Positions 25,407-33,361 of a DNA stretch of 64,000 nucleotides are shown piece after piece. Made by a program: the position numbers and the translations under genes. This DNA comes from UBA7683 sp964643895 (GTDB taxonomy: Bacteria; Patescibacteriota; Saccharimonadia; Saccharimonadales; UBA7683): positions 1 to 64,000 of the forward strand of contig CAZXUE010000001.1 of assembly GCA_964643895.1 (NCBI GenBank). Direction: 5' to 3'. Within the stretch, counting starts at the first letter, position 1; each line of letters opens with the position of its first letter. Under the pieces are notes generated by a model. That model worked only from the letters and a program-made list of their open reading frames with translations, had not been told where the DNA came from and did not search any database.

Positions 25407-25991
25407 TTACTTAATTGGTTTTGTGACGATTTTGTCTACCAACCCGTACTTCACGGCTTCGTCTGCGGTAATCCAAAAATCTCGCTCCATGTCCTCATGG
25501 ATTTTCTTTATGGTTTGGCCAGTGTTTTTAGCCATAATTGCTTCAAGAAGGCGTTTTACTCGAAGCGATTCTCTCAGATCAATTTCTTGGTCAGTTACCT
25601 TGCCGCGAGTGCCGCTGGAAGGCTGATGTATCATCACCGTCGCGTTTGGAAGTAAAAACCGTTTACTTTTTGCGCCGGAACTGAGGAGAAAGGCCGCCGC
25701 CGAAGCCTGCACGCCAATACCAAAGGTTTGCACATCGTTACCGATGAACTGCATAGTGTCATATATCGCCAAAGCGTCGTACACACTACCACCCGGGCTG
25801 TTAATGTAAAGATAGATGTCTTTTTTTGGATCTTCACTTTGCAGAAATAGCAGCTGAGCAACAATCAAGCCAGCGGTGTGTTCATTAACCTCATCGTGTA
25901 GAAAGATAATTCGTTCTCTAAGAAGCCGACTATAGATATCAAAGGCGCGTTCGCCTTGACCGGATGGTTCAATTACGGTTGGAATTAACAT
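25407..25991 (-). CDS. clpP: ATP-dependent Clp protease proteolytic subunit ClpP
   Basis: ClpP is the serine peptidase barrel that degrades substrates unfolded by Clp ATPases. The 194-residue product has the catalytic Ser in QASAAAFLLSSG, His in VMIHQPSSG and Asp in MERDFWITADEAV, so the triad is complete. It starts MLIPTVIEPSGQGERAFDIY with no propeptide of note. Its promoter (TTGTGT, 17 bp, TAGTAT) overlaps a perfect CIRCE operator, so it is probably repressed by HrcA, together with clpC at 47920. Confidence 0.96.
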   Translation of the reverse strand: MLIPTVIEPSGQGERAFDIYSRLLRERIIFLHDEVNEHTAGLIVAQLLFLQSEDPKKDIYLYINSPGGSVYDALAIYDTMQFIGNDVQTFGIGVQASAAAFLLSSGAKSKRFLLPNATVMIHQPSSGTRGKVTDQEIDLRESLRVKRLLEAIMAKNTGQTIKKIHEDMERDFWITADEAVKYGLVDKIVTKPIK

Positions 25992-26008
25992 ACTGTAATA
26001 CTAGCAAT

Positions 26009-26035
26009 TTAGCACTCAAAACACAAGAGTGCTAA
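26009..26035. promoter_or_regulatory. CIRCE operator (HrcA) of clpP
   Basis: TTAGCACTC, nine bases, GAGTGCTAA: a perfect CIRCE inverted repeat, 18 bp upstream of the clpP ATG and covering its -35 box (TTGTGT on the minus strand). The divergent gene at 26078 has its promoter immediately on the other side. CIRCE is the known HrcA binding site. The second copy in front of clpC differs only in the spacer. Confidence 0.93.
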
Positions 26036-26077
26036 ACACTATTGTTTAATCTTGACTGTTGTGATATAATAAAAAGT

Positions 26078-26473
26078 ATGGATACATCGCAGGCCATGAA
26101 GCGTAAGGTGGTTGAGCTGACCTTTTCGCGTGATTTTGAAGCGCTACTATTAGCGCACCCCACTCCTCATACCTCGTTGACACACGACCTTGAGTTGGCA
26201 ATTGAGCGTGGCCTCGAACGTCTAACCGAGCTTGAAGATGTACGAGAGTTGCAGCATCAGACCCTTATCTCCCATTTAGTAACGCAAACCAACAGGTATC
26301 GAACCATGGAAAGCGATTATTTTAATCATTGGAAGATCGCACTTTCAGAAGATTTGCTTGATGAGGTTGATTTGCTTTTTTTAAGCCATAGTAAAGATCT
26401 TGTTCAGCTTGGTTTGTTCGCCGAAACCACCGCTGCCGTTTTACTGCTGCTCGCTGTTGCTGGATTGCGGTAA
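26078..26473 (+). CDS. unknown protein divergent from clpP
   Basis: I do not recognise this 131-residue protein. The start MDTSQAMKRKVVELTF at 26078 is chosen because TATAAT (26065-26070) ends 7 nt before it, which suggests a leaderless mRNA; a longer frame starts at 26042 inside the promoter. Most of it is charged and helical, and the last 17 residues (TTAAVLLLLAVAGLR) are hydrophobic, a possible C-terminal membrane anchor. It shares the CIRCE-containing intergenic region with clpP, so it may be stress-linked. Confidence 0.6.
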   Translation: MDTSQAMKRKVVELTFSRDFEALLLAHPTPHTSLTHDLELAIERGLERLTELEDVRELQHQTLISHLVTQTNRYRTMESDYFNHWKIALSEDLLDEVDLLFLSHSKDLVQLGLFAETTAAVLLLLAVAGLR

Positions 26474-26680
26474 GCTGCCGCGAATTGGCCACAACGCAGT
26501 TACAAGCGCTGCTAGCGCAAAACCTCCAGACAAAGCATTTCTGCCAAGTTCGGAGATGGTGGGGTCGTATCGTACTGCAGCACTGCAGCCTAACTCTACT
26601 GCTACATTACATACCCTTTGAGCTCTTTTTGCACCTACAAGATCTGCAGCGCCTTCTCTAATCATCTCACGGAGTGCCAC
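26441..26680 (-). CDS. small unknown protein downstream of tig
   Basis: This 79-codon frame starts GTG at 26680, 8 bp after the tig stop, with GGAG overlapping that stop. It reads VALREMIREGAADLVGAKRA and has a hydrophobic stretch (GGFALAALVTALWPI) near residues 51-66. Its end overlaps the convergent gene at 26078-26473 by 33 bp. Position and ribosome site favour it, but I recognise no family. Confidence 0.45.
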   Translation of the reverse strand: MALREMIREGAADLVGAKRAQRVCNVAVELGCSAAVRYDPTISELGRNALSGGFALAALVTALWPIRGSLPQSSNSEQQ

Positions 26681-26688
26681 TTGAGCTC

Positions 26689-27975
26689 CTACTGCGCACC
26701 GATTGCTAACGAATAAAGTTTGTCGACAGTCCTTTCAGTAAGCAGTCTTGATGCTACCTCGCGGCGCATCTCGGGGCTGTCAAACTGCGCGGCCGATTGC
26801 TGATATTGCTGTTTGTAAAGCTCAACTCTCTGAGTAAGTTCGGCCTCGTCAACCGAGAGCTTTTCCTTCTCGGCTACTTCAGCCAGTACCATACCAACTG
26901 AAACTCGGCGCTCGGCTTGCTCTTTAAGCTCTTTAGCCTTCCACTCCTCCTCATCCTTGAAGCCAGCTTGCTTTATATATTCAGATTTCGTAATACCCCG
27001 GTACATCAAGTTTTGGTTAAAATCATGCTCAAGCATGGCGATCTGATCATTCACCAACACTTCCGGCAGTGGAAACTTCGATTTTTTAACCAGCTCCTCG
27101 ACAATCTCGTCCTTTACTTTGTTCACCGCCTCAACCTCTTTTTGTTCCAGAAGCTGAGCCTTAACGTCTTTCTTCAGATCTTCAAGTGTTTTAAACGGCC
27201 CAACGCTCGCTGCAAATGCATCATCAAGTAGAGGCAAGGTTGAAACCTGCACCTTCTTCACTGTTACCGCGAAGGAGATGTCAGTTCCGGCAAGATTTTT
27301 GGCATGATAGTCTTTTGGAAAAGTGAGCTTTAGCTCTTTTTTGTCGCCTTTTTTAACACCAACCAGACCTTCTTCGAAACCGGGTATAAAACTCTTACTA
27401 CCAAGATTAAGCGTGTAATCTGTGCCACTCGCGCCCGCAACTTTGTTACCATTGCCATCCTTTCCTTCGAAGTCAATAATAACGTCATCACCATTCTTAG
27501 CTGGCTTATCGCTGTCTTCTTTCACCGCACTACGACTGACCAGATTTTTAAGTACATCCTCAATCTCTTTAGCGGTTACCGTCACCTTTGGTGCCGTTTT
27601 TTTAATTTTGGAATAATCGGCCAATTTTACTGCTGGCATAATCTCCACTTCGGCCGTAAATTCCAGTTCGGTATACGGTACAAAATTACCGACACCGACT
27701 TCTGGTTGGCTAAGCGTCCGAAGCCCTTGTTCTTCCAGCGCCTTACCGTAAAAATCATTGATCGCGTGGTTAATCACGCTCGCTTGCAGCTGATTTTGAT
27801 CAAGCTGCTTTTCAACAACACTCAGCGGCGCCTTGCCGGGTCGGAACCCTGCGACCTTGGTTTTCTTGGCTTGCTCTTCAAGCTCATGCTGCTTGGCATG
27901 CATGAGCTCCTCAAGGCCTAGGCTGATACTTAGTTTTACTTTTGTCTCTGAAATGTCATTACGTGATACTTGCAT
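26689..27975 (-). CDS. tig: trigger factor
   Basis: Trigger factor is the ribosome-bound chaperone and docks at L23. The 428-residue product has the N-terminal ribosome-binding domain with the signature GFRPGKAP (residues about 44-51) and a PPIase domain (KNGDDVIIDFEGKDGNG, FIPGFEEGLVGVKKGDKKEL in pieces). The helical C-terminal arms follow. CATAAT lies 8 nt before the ATG, so the mRNA may be leaderless. In other bacteria tig is next to clpP and clpX; here clpP is only 0.7 kb away. Confidence 0.95.
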   Translation of the reverse strand: MQVSRNDISETKVKLSISLGLEELMHAKQHELEEQAKKTKVAGFRPGKAPLSVVEKQLDQNQLQASVINHAINDFYGKALEEQGLRTLSQPEVGVGNFVPYTELEFTAEVEIMPAVKLADYSKIKKTAPKVTVTAKEIEDVLKNLVSRSAVKEDSDKPAKNGDDVIIDFEGKDGNGNKVAGASGTDYTLNLGSKSFIPGFEEGLVGVKKGDKKELKLTFPKDYHAKNLAGTDISFAVTVKKVQVSTLPLLDDAFAASVGPFKTLEDLKKDVKAQLLEQKEVEAVNKVKDEIVEELVKKSKFPLPEVLVNDQIAMLEHDFNQNLMYRGITKSEYIKQAGFKDEEEWKAKELKEQAERRVSVGMVLAEVAEKEKLSVDEAELTQRVELYKQQYQQSAAQFDSPEMRREVASRLLTERTVDKLYSLAIGAQ

Positions 27976-28143
27976 AACTTGCCATTATGCCATAACAGAT
28001 CACATATTACCACTCTTGCTAGAGATTCTCTAAAGGGACGCCCGTTTTTTCTGAAACCTTACGCGCCCACGCGAGCAGTTTCTCAAATTGACCGTCGCGC
28101 CAACATCTCTGTCTCGTGATCATCAAGTCGCATTGCAAACTTA

Positions 28144-29454
28144 TCAAAAGTATTGGTTAGACGATTGTATCACTTTCACAATCTCGGCAATGTCCAACAC
28201 ATCCTCTTTTTGGGTTTTGACATTCCGTAGGATATATTTTTTGTTCTGGAGTTCATCTTCGCCAATAAACAGCAGGTATGGTAGGCCGAGTTTGAGTGCG
28301 ACCTTTATTTGCTTATCGGGTTTTCTGTCTGTAAGGTCGACCGCCACGTTTATGCCGTTTTCTCGAAGTTCTCGCACGACCGCTTGCGCCTCTTTTAGCA
28401 CATCACCTATCGTCACAACGTACAGCTGAGTGGAAGATTGTAGTTTTGGCAGTAGATTATGACTTTCTAAAAAGTTCTCAATGGGCGCATCGCCCATGCC
28501 GAAGCCAACCGTAGCTACTGGCTCAACACCAAAGGCTCCGACCAGTCCATCATAGCGGCCGCCGCCAAACATAGAACGGTTATTTTCTGGATTTTGGTCA
28601 ACAACTTCAAACACAATGTCGGTGTAATAATCAAAGCCGCGCATCAACGTGATATCGAACGTCACTGAGGTAATTTGGTGTTCGGCCAAAAGTGTGAAGA
28701 GCAGCTGGACCTCTTTTACGGCTGTTGTTTCTGTAATGCTTTGAGGCAAGTCAGCCAGTGTCTTGGCTTTAATGAGAGTGTAGAGCTTTTGCAGACCATT
28801 TTCGGCTTGCTCAGGTTTGAAGATATCGCGCGCCTTTTCAACAAACGTATTGGCTGGCATCTTATCTTTTTTGTCAAAAAGCTGCACCATCTGCTTGGCC
28901 TGCGTGGCATCAAGCTCCAGGTACTGGTTCATAATCAGATTAATAAGCTTACGGCTGTTAATTTTAATCTGATACATGGTTTCATCAGCACCAAATTCCT
29001 TCATAATAGCGTCCACTACTGAGATAATCTCCAAATCTGCATCAATTGTTGCCACGCCAAACAGATCAACGTTCAACTGCCAAAACTGACGGTTACGCCC
29101 CCTCTGCGGTCGTTCATAGCGCCAGCAATCAGGAATAGAAAACCATCTCAGCGGATAGGCAAGCTCCTGACGACGTGCCGCCACCATCCGTGAAACGCTC
29201 GGTGTCATCTCTGGCCGCATCACTACCGTTCGGCCGCCGCGATCGGTAAAGCTATAGGTCTGCTCATTCACAATTTCATCACTGGTTTTGCTAGTGTAGA
29301 GCTCAATCGGCTCCAACACCGGCGCAGTGTACTCTTCGTAACCATAGCGCTGGCAAACTCGCCGCCAGACACTAAAAATATATTCCTGTAACCGTTTATC
29401 CTCAGGATAAAAATCCCGCGCCCCTTTATAACTTTGTGTACTTAGTTTTGCCAT
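28144..29454 (-). CDS. hisS: histidyl-tRNA synthetase
   Basis: HisRS is a class II synthetase. The 436-residue product starts MAKLSTQSYKGARDFYPED, with AAAGG upstream. It has motif 2 around FSIPDCWRYERPQRGRNRQF and the HisRS-specific LMRGFDYYTDIVFEV. Motif 3 is GGGRYDGLVGAFG...VGFGMG, and an anticodon-binding domain forms the C-terminus. It is a single gene behind TATAAT, 11 nt before the ATG. Confidence 0.96.
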   Translation of the reverse strand: MAKLSTQSYKGARDFYPEDKRLQEYIFSVWRRVCQRYGYEEYTAPVLEPIELYTSKTSDEIVNEQTYSFTDRGGRTVVMRPEMTPSVSRMVAARRQELAYPLRWFSIPDCWRYERPQRGRNRQFWQLNVDLFGVATIDADLEIISVVDAIMKEFGADETMYQIKINSRKLINLIMNQYLELDATQAKQMVQLFDKKDKMPANTFVEKARDIFKPEQAENGLQKLYTLIKAKTLADLPQSITETTAVKEVQLLFTLLAEHQITSVTFDITLMRGFDYYTDIVFEVVDQNPENNRSMFGGGRYDGLVGAFGVEPVATVGFGMGDAPIENFLESHNLLPKLQSSTQLYVVTIGDVLKEAQAVVRELRENGINVAVDLTDRKPDKQIKVALKLGLPYLLFIGEDELQNKKYILRNVKTQKEDVLDIAEIVKVIQSSNQYF

Positions 29455-29491
29455 GATTACCTTTCATTATACGTTATTGGTTGTATTTTAT

Positions 29492-30388
29492 TCACCTAAA
29501 CTCAACTCTCTCTTCAGCAACAATAGTAATCGCTTGGTTAAGTGGTAAGTAAAGAGGTTTTTGGCCATGTCCGCACGGTACATCAAAGACAATTGGAATT
29601 CTCTTGAGATAATCTCTCGTCTGCAAGAATCCCTTGATATCCTGGTACTTTAGGTTATAAGTGTCCGGAAACCTTCCTACCATAAGACCTTGCAAGTTTT
29701 CTCTGGCACTCGGAAGCAACATGATTGCATCAATATTGCGTATAAAATCACGCCAAATATATTCCTTCCGCTTGAGTATGTCCTCACCTTCCATAAAAAG
29801 AATGTATGGTTTGTTAAATTCTGGACAAAGCTGATTGCCTTGCAGTAGGGAAAAGCTGTAGTTATTGCCGCCAAGTATTCGGCCTTTCATGACACCAGGT
29901 GTAATTATCTTTACTTTCTCTAGCTCATATAAGCTCGAGTATGCTCTAATATCTTTCTTATACAGTAGATATAGACTTCTGGCTGCATTTTGATTGAGTC
30001 TAGCCGGATTCAGGTAATCGTCCATTGAGGGGCCGTAGAAAGATCCCTGACTTAATGCATTGGCAATTATTGTATTGTCGGAATACCCTGCAAATCTTGA
30101 GCGTTGCGCAGTCCTGAACAGCTCACTATACGCAAGTAGTTCTATGGAATTGAAGCCTCCGTCCCATGCAAGTGCAATATCAGAGTTTTTTAGTGCCTCT
30201 GACAACGATTTAAATCGTTCCGAAGCTCTACGTGAACCAAATACATCACTGGCAATAATCCTCTTGTCAATGCTCACATCGAAGTATTCGTTTAACTGAG
30301 TGTACTTAGAAATAGCATTGTTATACTGCCGACTCGTTGCCCCGAGGCTTGTTATACAGACTCTAATTTTAGGCTTATTTTTGCTCAT
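29492..30388 (-). CDS. S66-family serine peptidase (LD-carboxypeptidase / MccF-like)
   Basis: S66 enzymes either cut the L,D bond of murein tetrapeptides (LdcA) or inactivate peptide-nucleotide antibiotics (MccF). The 298-residue product shows the nucleophile Ser in FAGYSDNTII, the Glu in ILFMEGED and the His in FDVPCGHGQKPL, so the Ser-Glu-His triad is complete. WDGGFNSIELL and GRILGGNNYSFSLLQGN match the MccF side of the family better than LdcA. It has no signal peptide, so it acts in the cytoplasm. It lies 6 bp after the unknown gene at 30395 and shares its attenuator leader. Confidence 0.85.
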   Translation of the reverse strand: MSKNKPKIRVCITSLGATSRQYNNAISKYTQLNEYFDVSIDKRIIASDVFGSRRASERFKSLSEALKNSDIALAWDGGFNSIELLAYSELFRTAQRSRFAGYSDNTIIANALSQGSFYGPSMDDYLNPARLNQNAARSLYLLYKKDIRAYSSLYELEKVKIITPGVMKGRILGGNNYSFSLLQGNQLCPEFNKPYILFMEGEDILKRKEYIWRDFIRNIDAIMLLPSARENLQGLMVGRFPDTYNLKYQDIKGFLQTRDYLKRIPIVFDVPCGHGQKPLYLPLNQAITIVAEERVEFR

Positions 30389-30394
30389 GACTAC

Positions 30395-31177
30395 TTACGC
30401 TATCTTTCCATTTGTTAGAAGATTTTGGACTTCCGCCTGGTCCAAAAACTCTAAGTCTATCCAGTCTCGTTTACCAGGCTGCAAATCTAATGTGAGCAGA
30501 GGCTCAACGCCAAGCTCATCTTGTGCTAAACGCGCTGCAGGCTCCATAACTTCGGCGGCAAAGGTGGTAGGTGGCGTATCAAATAGTACAGCCCTTCCTG
30601 ACGCATACAAGCCCATGAGAGCCCTATAGTAGTACGGAGATCTTGAGCGAGCATTTTCAGTACATCCAAATCTCTCTGCCTGAACCCTATACCATTCACT
30701 TAGGTCTACCCTCGCGTCGTCCACGGGCAAACCTCCTACCTCTAAAGCAACTTCTCTGATTGACATCCAGTAATCTACTATGGTGCTTCCGTATATAGTT
30801 TGCGCATCCTTTAGCTGGCCTCGTCGCTGCGATTCTGGGACTACCCATTGACGGCTTCTCTGTCCTTTAGGTAGCTTCAGACTTGGTCTATAGCAATCCA
30901 CTACACCAGGATTTGCTGTTACATACTCGGTGTCGGCATAGGTTGCCACAGTAGAATCAAACCCACTAGCCTGTACTAATCTTAAAAAATCAATTTCTAG
31001 CTCTGATCCTTTCGCCAGGTATGGTGCAAATACAGCGCGTGGGTTTTTTACTTCATCGAAACCCAAAGGCCATACATTACCAAGAAAAGCCGCTACTCTA
31101 TTTTGCAACTTTGCATCATTGAGCCTTCTTCCCGCTTCCTCATACGCTTCATTTATCGTTTTAAATTCTAAACTCAT
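30395..31177 (-). CDS. unknown protein, first gene behind an attenuator-like leader
   Basis: I do not recognise this 260-residue soluble protein (MSLEFKTINEAYEEAGRRLN...). It has no membrane helix or signal peptide and no nucleotide-binding loop that I can see. Conserved-looking clusters are NVWPLGFDEV, GSTIVDYWMSIREVALEVGG, YYYRALMGLYASGRAVLFDT and LDLQPGKRDWIDLEFLD. AAAGGAAC lies before the ATG. It is co-transcribed with the S66 peptidase gene (6 bp gap), behind the leader peptide and terminator at 31212-31390, so a role in sensing or resisting a translation-directed toxin is possible but unproven. Confidence 0.75.
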   Translation of the reverse strand: MSLEFKTINEAYEEAGRRLNDAKLQNRVAAFLGNVWPLGFDEVKNPRAVFAPYLAKGSELEIDFLRLVQASGFDSTVATYADTEYVTANPGVVDCYRPSLKLPKGQRSRQWVVPESQRRGQLKDAQTIYGSTIVDYWMSIREVALEVGGLPVDDARVDLSEWYRVQAERFGCTENARSRSPYYYRALMGLYASGRAVLFDTPPTTFAAEVMEPAARLAQDELGVEPLLTLDLQPGKRDWIDLEFLDQAEVQNLLTNGKIA

Positions 31178-31211
31178 CCTAAGTTCCTTTTAGTTAAAAT
31201 AATTCTGTAAA

Positions 31212-31239
31212 GAAAAACGCCCCGTTGGTCGGAGCGTTT
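31212..31239 (-). terminator. terminator of an attenuator
   Basis: AAACGCTCCG and CGGGGCGTTT pair in a 10-bp stem around ACCAA, followed by a run of five U on the minus strand. It sits between promoter 31361-31390 and the gene starting at 31177, so it must be read through for expression. TCCGACCAA of this stem is the exact complement of TTGGTCGGA 45 nt upstream, which would form an antiterminator. Confidence 0.85.
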
Positions 31240-31266
31240 GTTGTTCAAATTTGAGGTATGAAAAGG

Positions 31267-31350
31267 CTATCCGACCAAGCGAGGCTGGATATGTGCGTGG
31301 CTGTTGTTAGCCAGAAGGTTTAAGCTGGTGTTTAGATATAATTTACACAT
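31267..31350 (-). CDS. putative 27-aa leader peptide
   Basis: ATG at 31350 opens a 27-codon frame (MCKLYLNTSLNLL... ending IQPRLVG, stop TAG at 31267-31269). Its last sense codons lie on the TTGGTCGGA antiterminator half (31270-31278), so a ribosome reaching the stop would cover that half and let the terminator form. A ribosome stalled earlier would leave it free. The frame begins only about 4 nt after the predicted transcription start. Its codons are rich in Leu and Asn, with two His. Confidence 0.55.
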   Translation of the reverse strand: MCKLYLNTSLNLLANNSHAHIQPRLVG

Positions 31351-31360
31351 CTATCTTTTC

Positions 31361-31390
31361 ATTATAGCACATACTTATACAGTTTGTCAA
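31361..31390 (-). promoter_or_regulatory. strong promoter of the S66 operon leader
   Basis: Minus-strand TTGACA (31385-31390), 18-bp spacer, TATAAT (31361-31366) with an extended -10 TG. Both hexamers are consensus. It overlaps the stop end of the coiled-coil gene at 31387. Confidence 0.82.
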
Positions 31391-31653
31391 GCAGCTTGTG
31401 CTTCGAGCGCTTCAATTCTAGTGTCGTGATCATCAACCTGCTCAATGGTTGCATCAAGTTTTCGCTCAATTCGATTGGTTGTTAGCTTCAGTTCATCGAC
31501 ATCTTCTTTTAGCCCACTCACACCTTCTTTAAGGGAGTGGACTTCTGGAGAAAGCGCGCCCAGGATTTCTTGCACAAATCCTTCCATAGCCTTGTTCATA
31601 CGCTGTTCCAGCTCTTGTAGATCTTGCTTTGTTGCCCCTTGAGAACTATCCAT
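31387..31653 (-). CDS. small coiled-coil protein
   Basis: An 88-residue protein (MDSSQGATKQDLQELEQRMN...) made almost wholly of heptads (LKEGVSGLKEDVDELKLTTN, RIERKLDATIEQVDDHDTRI). It resembles the coiled-coil gene at 11951-12343 in its GVSGLKEDV/GVTTLKQDM block. TAAACT ends 6 nt before the ATG, so it may be leaderless. It is divergent from another short coiled-coil gene at 31692. Function unknown; such proteins often oligomerise or act as scaffolds. Confidence 0.65.
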   Translation of the reverse strand: MDSSQGATKQDLQELEQRMNKAMEGFVQEILGALSPEVHSLKEGVSGLKEDVDELKLTTNRIERKLDATIEQVDDHDTRIEALEAQAA

Positions 31654-31691
31654 ATACTTAGTTTATCACGTATTTTTGCTATACTAAAAGC

Positions 31692-31979
31692 ATGTTGAAT
31701 CAAGATGATCTGAAAAACTTAACCGGGTGGCTCCAAGCAATTTTTAAAGAAGTACAAGAATCTAAAGGGATTTCAAATGAACTGCGCGATAAACTCAACA
31801 TGCTCCCAGAAATTCGAGATTTCGTCTCGCGCGAACGCGGCGGCAACAGTGAGCTTGATCGACGAATTGAAGACAGCAAAAATCATCTTGAAGCCAAGGT
31901 TGACCGCCTTGAGCAGCAAATTCACGAACTGCGCAACATTTTAAACGATATCAAAAACAAAGTTGACCGCTTGAATTAA
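31692..31979 (+). CDS. small coiled-coil protein
   Basis: A 95-residue protein (MLNQDDLKNLTGWLQAIFKE...) with a C-terminal coiled coil (LDRRIEDSKNHLEAKVDRLE, QQIHELRNILNDIKNKVDRL). TATACT ends 6 nt before the ATG. It is divergent from the coiled-coil gene at 31387-31653, with overlapping promoters in a 38-bp gap. The two may be partners. Its stop overlaps the convergent phosphoribosyltransferase gene by 4 bp. Confidence 0.65.
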   Translation: MLNQDDLKNLTGWLQAIFKEVQESKGISNELRDKLNMLPEIRDFVSRERGGNSELDRRIEDSKNHLEAKVDRLEQQIHELRNILNDIKNKVDRLN

Positions 31980-32602
31980 CTTTGCCAAGTTGGTAGTTCA
32001 CAGTGTAACGATTCTTCAGGCCTGAGCGGGCACATATCCGCCGGATAATCATCGAGTTTGATGTCTAGCAAGCTGGCTACTCGCATAGGCTTTTCGGGAT
32101 CTAGCGGGTTTGGCAGCTCGGTAATCCCGACCATACTGCGGTTAGCTACAACCGCAACATTAATTGCTGCTGGCACATAATCGCTTAGGCTTTCTACTAA
32201 TTCCGTAACGCTTGTGCCATGGGTAAGGGCATCATCAACGACAACCAAGTTTCTACCCGCAATATGTATTTTGTTGCCAGTGAGGAACCGTCCATCACGC
32301 TTGGTCGATACAAGCGGCCTTATTGGGCGATGCAATTCTCTGGATGCGCTACCAGCAACAGCCTCTGCCATACAGTTTGCACCGTTTCCCACTGTCAGAA
32401 CTGCATCGCAATTGGTAAAGTTCTCAGCTATAAGCCGTCCCATGGCTCGGCAGGTTTTCCGAAGTAATCTGCGATGCTCTGCGATACGGTCAAACTCAAA
32501 CTTTACTAAACTATGATTACCACTTTTAAAAACGAAATGTCCGTCCACTAGCGCTCTATCTCGTAACTGATCGGGCAAGCTTTTTCTTATACTATTAGCC
32601 AT
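31976..32602 (-). CDS. phosphoribosyltransferase, orotate PRTase-like
   Basis: Type I PRTases transfer the ribose-5-phosphate of PRPP to a base. The 208-residue product has the PRPP motif VVVDDALTHGTSVTE (residues about 118-132) and an N-terminal LVDGHFVFKSGNHSLVKFEF block like the PyrE substrate loop. The C-terminal CPLRPEESLHCELPTW is unusual for PyrE. It stands alone with no pyrimidine genes nearby, so the substrate base cannot be assigned. Salvage is likely in a CPR genome. Confidence 0.8.
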   Translation of the reverse strand: MANSIRKSLPDQLRDRALVDGHFVFKSGNHSLVKFEFDRIAEHRRLLRKTCRAMGRLIAENFTNCDAVLTVGNGANCMAEAVAGSASRELHRPIRPLVSTKRDGRFLTGNKIHIAGRNLVVVDDALTHGTSVTELVESLSDYVPAAINVAVVANRSMVGITELPNPLDPEKPMRVASLLDIKLDDYPADMCPLRPEESLHCELPTWQS

Positions 32603-32675
32603 GTTATCTCAATTGTATCAAATTGCACACCGCGGTAGACGAAGTCGAAGCCCTAGTTAGGCTGAGCCGAAATAA

Positions 32676-33320
32676 CTAAACCTTCTGGGGTTCTTCACCG
32701 ACTTGTAATTCTAAAGGTACAATATAACCTTCACTGATAAGGTAGCTTTCAGCATCCAGCACACGGACGAAATCCTCATACGTAATTGGCCCCTGCTCCT
32801 GAGAGCTGAAGCTTAGCTCGTAGTACTTACCGTTTACATAATCTCCCATGAAACCATATGTATCAAAGATTTTTGCTAGTCCATAATCAGAATGCTCGTA
32901 GTCGGCTAGGCTTAGGTAAGTCTCACGCTCTCTACCTCCGCCTCTACGTCTTTCAACAGGCAGCTCGTCTTCGCTAATTATTCTTTTGTAAGTTTTCAGA
33001 GCATTACCATTTGCAAAGCCAGTACTCACGCTCCATTGCGGAACAGCTTCTGCGAAAGCTTGTAGCTCATCTCCACTCAATACTTCAGTGGCTCTCTCTA
33101 CCCCCGCTCTTTCACCTACAGCTTTAGCTAGCGCAATTACACCAGATGCATAGGCTGAACGTTCTCTGGCTATCGCAAGCGCTTCTACAGCTTGGTCAGT
33201 AGCTCTTTCGGTTATATCTAAAAGATCTGCACCTAGTTTACGCGTTTCTCGTGTAGTTTCTATTGCTTCACCTATTAATTGTGTTGCCCCCAATAATAGT
33301 ACTGGGTAGTATTTTTGCAA
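32676..33320 (-). CDS. unknown protein downstream of tRNA-Leu
   Basis: I do not recognise this 214-residue protein. The frame can start at TTG (33320, reading MQKYYPVLLLGATQLIGEAI) or at a later codon; the start is uncertain because an ATG just upstream is out of frame. The N-terminal 90 residues are helical and Ala/Glu-rich. The C-terminal half has RRRGGGRERETYLSLADYEH and a Tyr-rich segment. A terminator-like hairpin (33331-33360) lies directly before it. Confidence 0.55.
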   Translation of the reverse strand: MQKYYPVLLLGATQLIGEAIETTRETRKLGADLLDITERATDQAVEALAIARERSAYASGVIALAKAVGERAGVERATEVLSGDELQAFAEAVPQWSVSTGFANGNALKTYKRIISEDELPVERRRGGGRERETYLSLADYEHSDYGLAKIFDTYGFMGDYVNGKYYELSFSSQEQGPITYEDFVRVLDAESYLISEGYIVPLELQVGEEPQKV

Positions 33321-33330
33321 GCATAAACAA

Positions 33331-33358
33331 AATAAAAATAATCTCGTTTGAGGTTATT
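33331..33358 (-). terminator. terminator-like hairpin before the 32676-33320 gene
   Basis: AATAACCTC and GAGATTATT form a 9-bp stem (one G-U) with a CAAAC-type loop, followed by TTTTTATTTTG on the minus strand. It could end a small transcript coming from 33360-33510. Confidence 0.6.
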
Positions 33359-33361
33359 AGG

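Noticed and set aside
26052..26070. TTGACT and TATAAT as a promoter pair for the gene at 26078
   Set aside because: They are only 7 bp apart; TTGTTT at 26043 gives a 16-bp spacer and is the better -35.
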